In this document: positions 1 through 7,725 of the stretch, one piece after another
Position numbering within the stretch: the stretch's first letter is position 1
How the letters are laid out: the number at the start of each line of letters is the position of its first letter
From: Flavobacteriaceae bacterium
GTDB lineage: Bacteria; Bacteroidota; Bacteroidia; Flavobacteriales; Flavobacteriaceae
DNA length: 13,485 nucleotides
Assembly: GCA_002702405.1 (NCBI GenBank)
Contig: NZZH01000001.1
Span: 1-13,485, forward strand
Reading direction: 5' to 3'
Program-made: the position numbers and the translations under genes
The notes under the pieces: model-generated
Databases searched by the model: none
What the model saw: the letters and a program-made list of their open reading frames with translations, nothing else
Told to the model about the DNA's origin: nothing

Positions 1-1
1 A

Positions 2-1852
2 TTCTATAACCTTCTTTCTAGTTTTGATTACATGAGTTCAACCCCTACCCTTTTTAATTCTGGTACAAAACATTCTCAATTGTCTTCTTGTTATCTAACA
101 ACCGTACCAGATGATCTACACGGCATATATGGTGCAATACAAGATAATGCTATGTTGTCTAAATGGGCAGGAGGACTAGGGAATGATTGGACTCCTGTTA
201 GAGGGCTAGGATCACAAATAAAAGGAACAAATGGAAAGTCTCAAGGTGTTGTTCCTTTTCTTAAAGTAGTAAATGACACAGCAGTAGCTGTCAATCAAGG
301 AGGAAAAAGAAAAGGAGCTGTTTGTTCTTATTTAGAAACTTGGCATGTAGACATAGAAGAATTTGTGGAGCTGAGAAAAAATACAGGAGATGATAGAAGA
401 AGAACTCATGACATGAACACAGCGAACTGGGTACCAGATTTATTCTTAAAAAGAGTTTCTGAAGACAAAGCATGGACACTATTCACTCCAAGCGATACAC
501 CTGACCTACATGATCTATATGGATTAGACTTTGAGAAAAGGTATGAAGAATATGAAGCAATGACAGAGACAGGCGAAATAGAATTCTTTAAAAAGGTTGA
601 AGCAAAAGAACTATGGAAAAAGATGCTTTCTATGGTGTTCGAAACTGGACATCCTTGGATAACTTTTAAAGATGTTTGTAATCTTCGATCTCCACAACAG
701 CACACAGGGGTCGTACATTCTTCAAACCTCTGTACTGAGATAACACTTAATACAAGCCAAGATGAAATAGCTGTTTGTAACCTCGGGTCTGTAAACCTAA
801 CTCATCATATAAAAGATGGAGAAATGGATGGTGCAAAGCTAGAAAAAACAATAACAACAGCGATAAGAATGTTAGATAACGTAATAGACATAAATTATTA
901 CGCTGTAACGGCAGCAGAAACATCAAACATGAAACATAGGCCAATAGGTATTGGCATTATGGGCTTTCAAGATGCACTCTATATGCTTGAAACGCCCTAT
1001 GCATCAGAAGAAGCCGTAGAATTTGCTGACCGATCAATGGAGATGGTCAGTTACTATGCCATCAAAGCATCCAGTGATCTTGCGAAAGAAAGAGGAGCAT
1101 ACAAGTCTTATGAAGGATCGCTTTGGAGTCAAGGGATATTGCCTATAGATTCAATTAAGCTTTTAAAAGAAAGCAGAGGAGAAAACTATCTCGACCTTGA
1201 TGAAAGCTCTACTATGGACTGGGACAAGCTAAGAAAGACAGTCAAAAAACAAGGGATGAGAAATTCTAATGTCATGGCCATAGCACCAACGGCCACTATA
1301 GCTAACATAACTGGTGTATCTCAATCCATTGAACCAACTTATCAAAATCTCTATGTTAAATCTAATCTCTCAGGAGAATTCACAGTAACTAATATACCTA
1401 TGGTCGAGAACTTAAAGAAACTTGGCTTATGGGACTCAGTAATGATAAATGACCTGAAATACTATGATGGAAGTGTGAAAGAAATATCAAGAATTCCAGA
1501 AGAGATTAAGAAACTCTATGCTACATCATTCGATATTGAGCCAAGATGGCTAATTGACGCAGCAAGCAGAAGACAAAAATGGATAGATCAAAGTCAATCT
1601 TTGAATCTATATATAGACGAACCAAACGGAAAAAAGCTAGATATCATGTATCGCATGGCTTGGCTTAGAGGCTTAAAAACAACTTACTACTTAAGATCAA
1701 GATCTGCGACAACGGCAGAAAAATCAACAATAGCAACAGGTGAGCTAAATGCAGTATCAGCAACAGCACAGCCTGATGAACCAAAACCAGCAGCAACTAC
1801 AGCACCTTCAGCCTGTTCTGTCCTAGATCCAGACTGTGATGCTTGTCAGTAA
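2..1852 (+). CDS. nrdA: Class I ribonucleoside-diphosphate reductase, large (alpha) subunit, 5'-truncated by the window
   Basis: Catalytic subunit of aerobic ribonucleotide reductase, which turns ribonucleoside diphosphates into deoxy forms for DNA synthesis. The frame is open from base 2 upstream of the first ATG (base 32), and the residues before it ([19 protein letters not shown]) belong to the conserved barrel, so the gene starts outside the window; any N-terminal ATP-cone is not visible. Numbering from the ATG at 32: redox Cys20 (SSCYL), Asn232/Cys234/Glu236 (NLCTEI, thiyl-radical site), second redox Cys249 (AVCNLGS), and radical-transfer Tyr552-Tyr553 (TTYYLRS) are all present. The tail is an Ala/Thr/Pro-rich linker ending in Cys602-x2-Cys605, the pair that re-reduces the active site. 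Only 15 bases separate it from nrdB, so the two are almost certainly cotranscribed. Function is very secure. Confidence 0.97.
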   Translation, partial: FYNLLSSFDYMSSTPTLFNSGTKHSQLSSCYLTTVPDDLHGIYGAIQDNAMLSKWAGGLGNDWTPVRGLGSQIKGTNGKSQGVVPFLKVVNDTAVAVNQGGKRKGAVCSYLETWHVDIEEFVELRKNTGDDRRRTHDMNTANWVPDLFLKRVSEDKAWTLFTPSDTPDLHDLYGLDFEKRYEEYEAMTETGEIEFFKKVEAKELWKKMLSMVFETGHPWITFKDVCNLRSPQQHTGVVHSSNLCTEITLNTSQDEIAVCNLGSVNLTHHIKDGEMDGAKLEKTITTAIRMLDNVIDINYYAVTAAETSNMKHRPIGIGIMGFQDALYMLETPYASEEAVEFADRSMEMVSYYAIKASSDLAKERGAYKSYEGSLWSQGILPIDSIKLLKESRGENYLDLDESSTMDWDKLRKTVKKQGMRNSNVMAIAPTATIANITGVSQSIEPTYQNLYVKSNLSGEFTVTNIPMVENLKKLGLWDSVMINDLKYYDGSVKEISRIPEEIKKLYATSFDIEPRWLIDAASRRQKWIDQSQSLNLYIDEPNGKKLDIMYRMAWLRGLKTTYYLRSRSATTAEKSTIATGELNAVSATAQPDEPKPAATTAPSACSVLDPDCDACQ

Positions 1853-1856
1853 GAAA

Positions 1857-1861
1857 AGGAG
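1857..1861 (+). promoter_or_regulatory. Shine-Dalgarno site of nrdB
   Basis: A perfect AGGAG lies six bases before the nrdB ATG at 1868 and just after the nrdA stop. It fixes the nrdB start and indicates independent strong initiation on the nrdAB message. Confidence 0.85.
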
Positions 1862-1867
1862 AAAAAA

Positions 1868-3100
1868 ATGTTAAATTGGGATGAATACGACGAACCAAAA
1901 ATAAAACAAAAACCACAGCAAGAGGTCCAGCAGCAAGTTCCTGAAACAAATAATGATGAAATACAAGAGCAAGTTCTAGAAAATTATGCACCAATTGAAC
2001 CAGGAGACAGAGCAAAAGAAGCAAAGGAAGCAATACAAGACCTGGATACTAAAGAAGGAGAGGAAGAGCTAGAGGTGCTTGCTGGAAGAGTGCAAGTAGA
2101 CGACAAAGCAATGATAAATTGCAGAGCTGATTTAAATCAGTTAGTACCCTTTAAATATGATTGGGCTTGGCAAAAGTACTTAGACGGAAGTGCAAATCAC
2201 TGGATGCCTCAAGAGATAAATATGACAACAGATATTGCACTTTGGAAGTCTGAAGATGGCTTAACAAAAGATGAGAGAACGATTGTAATGAGAAACCTAG
2301 GATTCTTTTCGACAGCTGACTCTCTTGTTGCAAATAATTTAGTACTTGCAATATATAGGCTCATAACAAACCCTGAGTGTAGACAATACATACTAAGACA
2401 AAGCTTTGAAGAAGCAATTCATACTCATGCTTACCAATACTGCATTGAATCATTAGGGATGGATGAAGGAGAGATATTTAATATGTATAGAGAGATCCCA
2501 AGTGTAGCTAAAAAAGCTTCATGGGGACTAAAGTATACAAAGGAAATTTCTGAGCCAGGATTTAAAACTGGTACAGATGAAACTGATAAGTTGCTACTTA
2601 AAAACTTAATTGCCTTCTACTGTGTCCTTGAAGGAATTTTCTTCTACTGTGGCTTTACTCAGATACTTTCGATGGGAAGAAGAAATAAAATGACAGGAAC
2701 AGCAGAGCAATTTCAATACATACTTAGAGACGAATCTATGCATCTAAACTTTGGAATCGACATGATTAATCAAATCAAAATAGAGAATCCTCATCTTTGG
2801 GATGAACAAATGCGTCACGAAGCTGCACAGATGATTCTTGAAGGTACAGAGCTGGAAGTACAATATGCAAAAGATACGATGCCAAGAGGAATACTAGGAA
2901 TGAATGCTAATATGATGGAAGAATACCTTCAATTTATTGCTAACAGAAGGCTTGTCCAAATAGGTTTAGAAGAAGAGTTTGAAGGAGCAGCTAACCCATT
3001 CCCTTGGATGTCTGAAATCATGGACTTAAGAAAAGAAAAGAACTTCTTTGAAACTCGAGTTATTGAATATCAAACTGGCGGCGCTTTAAGCTGGGACTAA
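1868..3100 (+). CDS. nrdB: Class I ribonucleoside-diphosphate reductase, small (beta, R2) subunit, tyrosyl-radical type
   Basis: Ferritin-like R2 subunit that holds the dimetal centre and the radical used by NrdA. All six metal ligands can be placed with family spacing: Asp151, Glu182, His185, Glu255, Glu289, His292. Tyr189 lies four residues after His185, the position of the radical tyrosine (E. coli Tyr122). Overall wording ([48 protein letters not shown]) is strikingly close to the Chlamydia R2 as I remember it, but chlamydial class Ic has Glu and Phe at the Asp151 and Tyr189 positions, so a diiron-tyrosyl (class Ia) cofactor is inferred. Residues 1 to about 75 are an acidic, Gln/Glu-rich low-complexity extension absent from E. 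coli R2. The C-terminus ([13 protein letters not shown]) is the NrdA-docking tail. Confidence 0.97.
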   Translation: MLNWDEYDEPKIKQKPQQEVQQQVPETNNDEIQEQVLENYAPIEPGDRAKEAKEAIQDLDTKEGEEELEVLAGRVQVDDKAMINCRADLNQLVPFKYDWAWQKYLDGSANHWMPQEINMTTDIALWKSEDGLTKDERTIVMRNLGFFSTADSLVANNLVLAIYRLITNPECRQYILRQSFEEAIHTHAYQYCIESLGMDEGEIFNMYREIPSVAKKASWGLKYTKEISEPGFKTGTDETDKLLLKNLIAFYCVLEGIFFYCGFTQILSMGRRNKMTGTAEQFQYILRDESMHLNFGIDMINQIKIENPHLWDEQMRHEAAQMILEGTELEVQYAKDTMPRGILGMNANMMEEYLQFIANRRLVQIGLEEEFEGAANPFPWMSEIMDLRKEKNFFETRVIEYQTGGALSWD

Positions 3101-3837
3101 GTACAAAGATAATAGCCCACCGCGGCGCATCGGACGATGCACCAGAAAATACATTAGCATCTGTTCAATCTGCATTTGACCAAAATGCTGATGGTGTTGA
3201 GATCGATATTAGACTTACCAAAGATAATCAAATTGTCTGTCATCATGATAAAAGCTGTTTAAGAACATCGAATAAACCTATTCTTATAAAAGATAGCAAT
3301 TATAAAGAGTTGAGAAAACTTGATGTAGGTTCTTGGTATGGAAAAGAATGGACAGATGAAACTATACCCTTATTAGGGCAAGTATTAGATCTGGTTCCTG
3401 ATAAAAAACTAATATTTATAGAAGTTAAAACTGGAACAGAGATAGTTGAGCACCTACTTCACCAGATCTACCAATATAAAGAAAAAATTAATGAAATAAG
3501 TATCATTTCTTTTTATCCAGAGGTCATCAAAGACATTAAAAGTAAGGCGAATGAATTAACTGCTAATTTATTAATAAACTTTGAAGGGCCAAAATTGGTA
3601 CAAGAGCAAGACATAATAAGCGTAATGAAAAAAATAAATGCGGATGGAATAGGAGCTCAGAACCATAAATCCTTGAATCTAGAGTTCTATAAAAAAATTA
3701 AAAAAGAAAACAAAAAAGTTCATGTTTGGACTGTGAATTCGAAAGAAGAAGCTAAAAACTATTGTCAGATAGGACTTAGTTCAATAACAACTAATTGTCC
3801 AGGCAACATCAAAGAGTTTTTATCTAATTCTATTTAA
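3091..3837 (+). CDS. Glycerophosphodiester phosphodiesterase (GDPD family), non-standard start
   Basis: Cytoplasmic TIM-barrel hydrolase cleaving glycerophosphodiesters from phospholipid turnover to glycerol-3-phosphate and an alcohol. With residue 1 at the CTG at 3091: His10-Arg11-Gly12 (AHRGAS), PENT at 17-20, Glu37-x-Asp39 (GVEIDIR), His52-Asp53 (HHD), Glu111-x-Lys113 (EVK), and a late VHVWTVN strand; these are the GDPD metal and acid-base residues. The frame is open from 3067, but no ATG, GTG or TTG occurs before the TTG at 3310, which would remove HRG, ExD and HD. Translation must therefore begin at CTG 3091 (overlapping nrdB by ten bases, giving 248 residues, close to UgpQ's length) or ATA 3109/3112, or the start was lost. 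Coupling to nrdB termination is likely. Function is firm; the exact start is not. Confidence 0.82.
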   Translation: MGLSTKIIAHRGASDDAPENTLASVQSAFDQNADGVEIDIRLTKDNQIVCHHDKSCLRTSNKPILIKDSNYKELRKLDVGSWYGKEWTDETIPLLGQVLDLVPDKKLIFIEVKTGTEIVEHLLHQIYQYKEKINEISIISFYPEVIKDIKSKANELTANLLINFEGPKLVQEQDIISVMKKINADGIGAQNHKSLNLEFYKKIKKENKKVHVWTVNSKEEAKNYCQIGLSSITTNCPGNIKEFLSNSI

Positions 3838-3866
3838 TATTTCTTTTTTTTTACTTTAGTTCTATA

Positions 3867-4232
3867 GTGATTCCCATGAAAGATCATGATGTTGGCTTCT
3901 TGGAGCTGGTTCAAAAATCATTAGAGAGCGTTCCAGAATACGATGTTCACCAAGTAAAAAATAAATTAGATAATTCCGAAGAATTCTATTTGATAGACGT
4001 AAGAGAAGATAATGAATGGATAGCAGGTAATATCCCTAATTCTATTCATATTGGGAAAGGTGTCATCGAGAGAGATATAGCCAATCTAATTCCCAATAAA
4101 GATGCCGAGATAGTCTTATACTGTCAAGGCGGCTTTAGATCAGCACTTGCTGGTGAAAGCATACAAAAGATGGGTTATAAAAATGTTTTTTCAATGAGTG
4201 GGGGTTATAGTGATTGGATCAATAATAATTGA
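3867..4232 (+). CDS. Single-domain rhodanese-like sulfurtransferase
   Basis: Small cytoplasmic protein with one rhodanese domain, the fold that carries sulfane sulfur as a cysteine persulfide. The domain runs from about residue 30 to the end: LIDVRE strand, W-x-AGNIPNSIHI (the classical HIPGA-like segment), and the active loop CQGGFRS with Cys86 (counting from GTG) and Arg91, then the closing MSGGYSDW. The first 30 residues (FLELVQKSLESV) form a helix common in stand-alone rhodaneses. Two starts are possible, GTG 3867 and in-frame ATG 3876; neither has a good Shine-Dalgarno, so the N-terminus is uncertain by three residues. It lies 29 bases after the GDPD and 24 before the carboxyltransferase. 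Sulfur donor and acceptor cannot be deduced. Confidence 0.9.
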   Translation: MIPMKDHDVGFLELVQKSLESVPEYDVHQVKNKLDNSEEFYLIDVREDNEWIAGNIPNSIHIGKGVIERDIANLIPNKDAEIVLYCQGGFRSALAGESIQKMGYKNVFSMSGGYSDWINNN

Positions 4233-4256
4233 ATTGAGTGGGGAGACTCATAATAA

Positions 4257-5612
4257 ATGTCACCTTCTAATAAAGTAGGCATAACTGAAGTTGTATTAAG
4301 GGATGGTATTCAATCTCTATTAGCTACTAGAGTCCCTCTTAGGGATCTGGTGCCAATTATCCCTGTGTTAGATAAGATAGGATATTGGTCTATGGAGACT
4401 TGGGGAGGAGCGACCTATGATGCTTGTATTAGGTATCTTGATGAAGATCCTTGGGAAAGGCTGAGAACCTTTGAAGCATTAATGCCAAACACTCCGCAAC
4501 AAATGCTCATAAGGGGTCAAAACCTGGTAGGTTATAAACACTATTCACAAAAAGTTATTTCACGCTTCTTAGAGAAATCCGCAGAAAACGGCATTGAAAT
4601 TTTTAGAACCTTTGATGCATTGAATGATTTCGACAATATCAAATTTACTATTAAAGAAGTTAAAAGGATTGGAAAACACGCTCAAGGCACAATGGCTTAC
4701 ACAACAAGTCCAGTTCATGACATGTCCACCTGGTTAGATCTAGGAAAAAAGATAGAAGATAATGGAGCAGATTCTTTAGCCATAAAAGATATGGCTGGTT
4801 TGCTAAGGCCATTCGACGCATATGAATTAGTATCTAATTTAAAACAAAACCTTTCTATACCTATCCACATGCAAACTCATGCAACGACAGGAATGTCAGC
4901 CGCTACTAACATGAAAGCAATAGAGGCTGGAATTGACAATATAGATACCTCAATTTCTTCGTTAAGTATGACTTATGGTCATTCTGCAACTGAAACCATG
5001 AACGCAATTTTTGAAGGTCAAAAACGATTCATTGATCTAGATTTAGAAGCTCTAGAAGAATGTTCGAACTATTTTAAAGATATAAGAGAAAAGTACTCTG
5101 AATTTGAAGGCGATATGAAAGGTGTAGATACAACTATGCTGGTTAAACAAGTGCCTGGTGGAATGATTTCAAATCTAGAAACCCAACTCAAATCAAATAA
5201 ACTAGAAGATAAGATAGATCTAGTAAAAAATGAAATACCTGAAGTAAGAAAAGATTTTGGTTTTCCTCCTCTTGTGACGCCTGCGTCCCAAATAGTTGGA
5301 GCTCAAGCATTGCTTAATGTTATTGATGGGCAGAGATATAAAAATCTATCGAATGAATCTATAAATCTTATTAAAGGAAATTACGGCAATTTACCAGGCG
5401 AAATAAAAGAAGAACTTAAAAAACGAGTAGGTTCAATGGATGAAGTGGGTGAAGCTCTTGACCCTGAAGAATTAGACAACATGAAAAAAGAATTAAAGGA
5501 ATTATGTTCAGAAAACTCTCTGCCAGACCTTTCGGAAAATGAAGAAATGCTAATAACTTATATATTATTCCCCAACATAGCACTTAGGTTTTTCCAAACT
5601 CTCAATTTCTAA
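4257..5612 (+). CDS. Carboxyltransferase of the OadA/PycB type (oxaloacetate/pyruvate), lacking the biotinyl domain
   Basis: Resembles the carboxyltransferase domain of oxaloacetate decarboxylase alpha, pyruvate carboxylase subunit B and transcarboxylase 5S, which move CO2 between carboxybiotin and pyruvate. Seen: LRDGIQS (Asp16, metal), WGGATYDACIRYLDEDPWERLR, RGQNLVGYKHY, FRTFDALND, SLAIKDMAGLL (Lys177, the carbamylated lysine), MTYGHSATET, and the second domain VPGGMISNL plus PLVTPASQIVGAQA. The usual metal pair H-x-H reads Gln206-Thr-His208 (motif IHMQTHATTG), so one ligand is changed. The protein stops at 451 residues (IALRFFQTLNF), where OadA/PycB normally continue into a biotinyl domain with an MKM motif; none follows before the convergent gene. 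A separate carrier protein must exist elsewhere, as for transcarboxylase 5S, or the activity differs. GGGGAG at 4240-4245 precedes the ATG. Confidence 0.88.
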   Translation: MSPSNKVGITEVVLRDGIQSLLATRVPLRDLVPIIPVLDKIGYWSMETWGGATYDACIRYLDEDPWERLRTFEALMPNTPQQMLIRGQNLVGYKHYSQKVISRFLEKSAENGIEIFRTFDALNDFDNIKFTIKEVKRIGKHAQGTMAYTTSPVHDMSTWLDLGKKIEDNGADSLAIKDMAGLLRPFDAYELVSNLKQNLSIPIHMQTHATTGMSAATNMKAIEAGIDNIDTSISSLSMTYGHSATETMNAIFEGQKRFIDLDLEALEECSNYFKDIREKYSEFEGDMKGVDTTMLVKQVPGGMISNLETQLKSNKLEDKIDLVKNEIPEVRKDFGFPPLVTPASQIVGAQALLNVIDGQRYKNLSNESINLIKGNYGNLPGEIKEELKKRVGSMDEVGEALDPEELDNMKKELKELCSENSLPDLSENEEMLITYILFPNIALRFFQTLNF

Positions 5613-5643
5613 TTCATTAAACTTACTATCTCTATCTGACAAT

Positions 5644-6501
5644 TTACAAATAATTCGAGGCTGCTTCCGTTATTGCGTTTCCTTCGATTCTAGAATGATA
5701 CATAGTTCGTGGCTCTGTTAAATCCCAGGGAGACGCTTGATGCATTAAACATCTATTATCCCAAATAACAGCATCCCCTACTTCCCAGGAGTGGTGATAA
5801 GTCCAGAATTTATTTTTAGTAGTAAACTCTTCAAGATCTTTAGCTAATTTTTGAGCTTCAATATCAGTCATGCCTGGAATTCTATGTATGTGTCTTCCAA
5901 TAGTGAGGCACTTGGTTCCTGTTTCAGGGTGCGTCTTCACCAAAGGTCTTAATGGCTTAGGATCAATATCAAAGCCATAACTATTAAACTCACTCTCTTC
6001 TGCAGGCTTATGCCCATATCTATCCTTTTGACTAAACTCATAAGAGTGGTAAGCAGATAATGCATCAATCTTATCTTTGATGTCTTGATCAAGAGCTGCA
6101 TAAGAGGCCCTACAGTCTGCCCAGCCAGTTTCACCTCCTTTTTTTGGAACAACATGAGCTGTAAAAACAGCTCCCTTTGCCTGTATAGGCATATAAGTGC
6201 TGTCGTGATGCCATTCCATATTACCTTTCAAGGATTTGACGATATCGTCATCAAAAGGGTCCCTTAAGGTTCCATCTGTTCTAACATTGCTTATTGGACT
6301 TAATTCAAACTCTAAGTCACCAAATCTCTTAGCAAATCTTACTTGTTCTTCATTGCTTAAATTTTGTGCTGGAAAGATCAGCAAAGCATACTCTAGCCAA
6401 AGTTCGTACAATTGTTGCATTTCATTTTCTTCAATGTTCGTCAGAGTTATATCGGTAACTCTCGCTCCGAAGGATCTATCTAATTTATCTACCTTGAACA
6501 C
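5644..6501 (-). CDS. TauD/TfdA-family Fe(II)/2-oxoglutarate-dependent dioxygenase
   Basis: Cytoplasmic non-heme iron oxygenase that couples 2-oxoglutarate decarboxylation to hydroxylation of a small substrate, often leading to C-S or C-O cleavage (taurine, aryloxyacetates). The iron triad is visible: His98 and Asp100 in EWHHDSTY, His254 in CLMHQAS. Arg265 in the following PRTMYHSR is the expected 2-oxoglutarate carboxylate anchor. N-terminal FGARVTDITL and LLIFPAQNLSNEEQ are typical family segments, and 285 residues is a usual length. The start is a GTG at 6499-6501; no in-frame ATG was found close upstream and the Shine-Dalgarno is weak. It faces the carboxyltransferase tail to tail (31-base gap, no hairpin seen) and is divergent from the amidohydrolase at 6567. 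Substrate is unknown; taurine is not assured. Confidence 0.92.
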   Translation of the reverse strand: MFKVDKLDRSFGARVTDITLTNIEENEMQQLYELWLEYALLIFPAQNLSNEEQVRFAKRFGDLEFELSPISNVRTDGTLRDPFDDDIVKSLKGNMEWHHDSTYMPIQAKGAVFTAHVVPKKGGETGWADCRASYAALDQDIKDKIDALSAYHSYEFSQKDRYGHKPAEESEFNSYGFDIDPKPLRPLVKTHPETGTKCLTIGRHIHRIPGMTDIEAQKLAKDLEEFTTKNKFWTYHHSWEVGDAVIWDNRCLMHQASPWDLTEPRTMYHSRIEGNAITEAASNYL

Positions 6502-6510
6502 TTGTATGAC

Positions 6511-6539
6511 TTTACTGTTTTAAATGGTTAGCCTAATAT
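6511..6539 (+). promoter_or_regulatory. Weak sigma-70-like promoter candidate for the amidohydrolase-selO pair
   Basis: TTTACT at 6511-6516 and TAATAT at 6534-6539 are separated by 17 bases and each match four of six consensus positions. A start near 6546 would give a leader of about 20 bases before ATG 6567. In AT-rich sequence such matches arise often by chance, so this is tentative. Confidence 0.3.
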
Positions 6540-6559
6540 AAATCAGTATCACATTTAAA
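6519..6559. repeat. 8-bp inverted repeat in the divergent gap (possible operator)
   Basis: TTTAAATG at 6519-6526 is mirrored by CATTTAAA at 6552-6559, arms 33 bp apart centre to centre (about three helical turns). It spans most of the 65-base gap between the dioxygenase and amidohydrolase starts, where a regulator of both genes would bind. A chance match in such AT-rich DNA is quite possible. Confidence 0.3.
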
Positions 6560-6566
6560 TAAAGAT

Positions 6567-7724
6567 ATGCCGTACATAGAAAATAGAATAGTCCATGATG
6601 CAGATGCCCATACTATGGAACTTCCAAATTGGTATGATGAATTTGGATCAAAAAAAGTTCAAGAAGCATTTCGAGAGCGCTTTAAAGGAAGCAAAGGTCT
6701 TGCGCATACCTATTTTGAAGATATTGCTGAAGTCCATAAACAGAAATCTTACCAAGACTCGAATGAAAAGAATCTTATGATAAGAAAAAACTATGATGCT
6801 TTAGGTTCCTTTGATAAGCATGATAGATCTGAAGCTTTAGATCTTCTTGGAGTCAAATCTCAATTAGTTTTTCCCACCTCTCCTAATGTGTGGTTAGAGA
6901 GCCTGGAACATTCTGATGAAGTAGAGCTTCTGTATGAGGTAGCTTCAGCCACCAATAGAACTCAAATTGAATTTTGTTCAGATGATAAGAGGCTATTGCC
7001 GGTTGCTTACATACCGCTAGCTGATTTAAATAAAGCAAGTGAAACAGCAACAGAGGCAATTAAATTGGGTGCGAAAGCTCTTTTGATACCTTGGGCATGC
7101 CCCAAGAGACATTCCACAAGCCATATTAAACTTGATAAAGTTTGGTCACAAGCTCAAGAAGCAGGATTACCTATCTTATTTCATGTTGGGACTGCTGATT
7201 TCGTGATGCCAAAATCTCATTCGATAAATGGTATGCCAAAAGTAAAAGATTTTCATGGAGGGGAAGAAAATTTTAGATCTATTTCTTATATGGCTATATC
7301 TTCTGGTCCCATGCAAGCTTTGTCACTATTAATTCTAGATGGAGTTTTGGAAAGATTTCCTTCACTAATGTTTGGAGTGATCGAGCTTGGGTCTGTCTGG
7401 GTTCCAGGCTTTATGAGACAACTAGATTCAGCATATGAAGCATTTGCTAGACATGAAGAAAGGCTGCAAGAACTTTCTCTTAAACCGAGTGAATATGTAT
7501 CTCGCCAAGTTAGAGTAACGCCATATCCAACAGAACCGACTGATTGGGTAATTGAGCAAGCAGGAAGCGATATATTTATGTTTTCCTCTGATTATCCGCA
7601 TCTAGAAGGAGGAAGAAATCCTATGGGTCGTTTTGAAAAAGCTACTGCGCACCTAAATATTACAGATCAAGATAAGTTTTATAGAAAAAATTTCGAAGAA
7701 TTAATGGGATCAGCTTTTAAATAA
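6567..7724 (+). CDS. Metal-dependent amidohydrolase family protein (Amidohydro_2/ACMSD-like)
   Basis: A TIM-barrel metalloenzyme of the amidohydrolase-2 branch, whose members decarboxylate or hydrolyse small carboxylated or aromatic compounds. Visible metal-site candidates: Asp13 and His15 in the first strand (DADAH; many relatives have x-H-x-H or E-x-H here), His206 in LFHVGTA, and Asp342 in SSDYPHLEGG. Glu273 in GVIELGSVWVP and the R-NPMGRFE tail are typical of the branch. At 385 residues it is a normal full-length member. ATG 6567 follows a poor Shine-Dalgarno (AAATAAAG). It is divergent from the TauD-like dioxygenase, which suggests the two may act on related substrates, and is followed after one base by SelO. 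The reaction cannot be named from sequence; a nucleotide- or peptide-type hydrolase role looks unlikely for this branch. Confidence 0.88.
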   Translation: MPYIENRIVHDADAHTMELPNWYDEFGSKKVQEAFRERFKGSKGLAHTYFEDIAEVHKQKSYQDSNEKNLMIRKNYDALGSFDKHDRSEALDLLGVKSQLVFPTSPNVWLESLEHSDEVELLYEVASATNRTQIEFCSDDKRLLPVAYIPLADLNKASETATEAIKLGAKALLIPWACPKRHSTSHIKLDKVWSQAQEAGLPILFHVGTADFVMPKSHSINGMPKVKDFHGGEENFRSISYMAISSGPMQALSLLILDGVLERFPSLMFGVIELGSVWVPGFMRQLDSAYEAFARHEERLQELSLKPSEYVSRQVRVTPYPTEPTDWVIEQAGSDIFMFSSDYPHLEGGRNPMGRFEKATAHLNITDQDKFYRKNFEELMGSAFK

Positions 7725-7725
7725 A

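Noticed and set aside
3064..3112. Programmed -1 frameshift fusing NrdB to the GDPD
   Set aside because: The reading frames relate by -1, but no X-XXY-YYZ slippery heptamer or downstream pseudoknot is visible in the overlap, and NrdB ends with its normal docking tail.
3844..3852. Run of nine T after the GDPD stop, as in a terminator tail
   Set aside because: No GC-containing hairpin could be found immediately upstream, so it is treated as AT-rich spacer.
6236..6523. Antisense open frame (95 codons) over the dioxygenase gene
   Set aside because: Composition and lack of any domain or ribosome site mark it as a shadow of the real - strand gene, whose motifs are intact.
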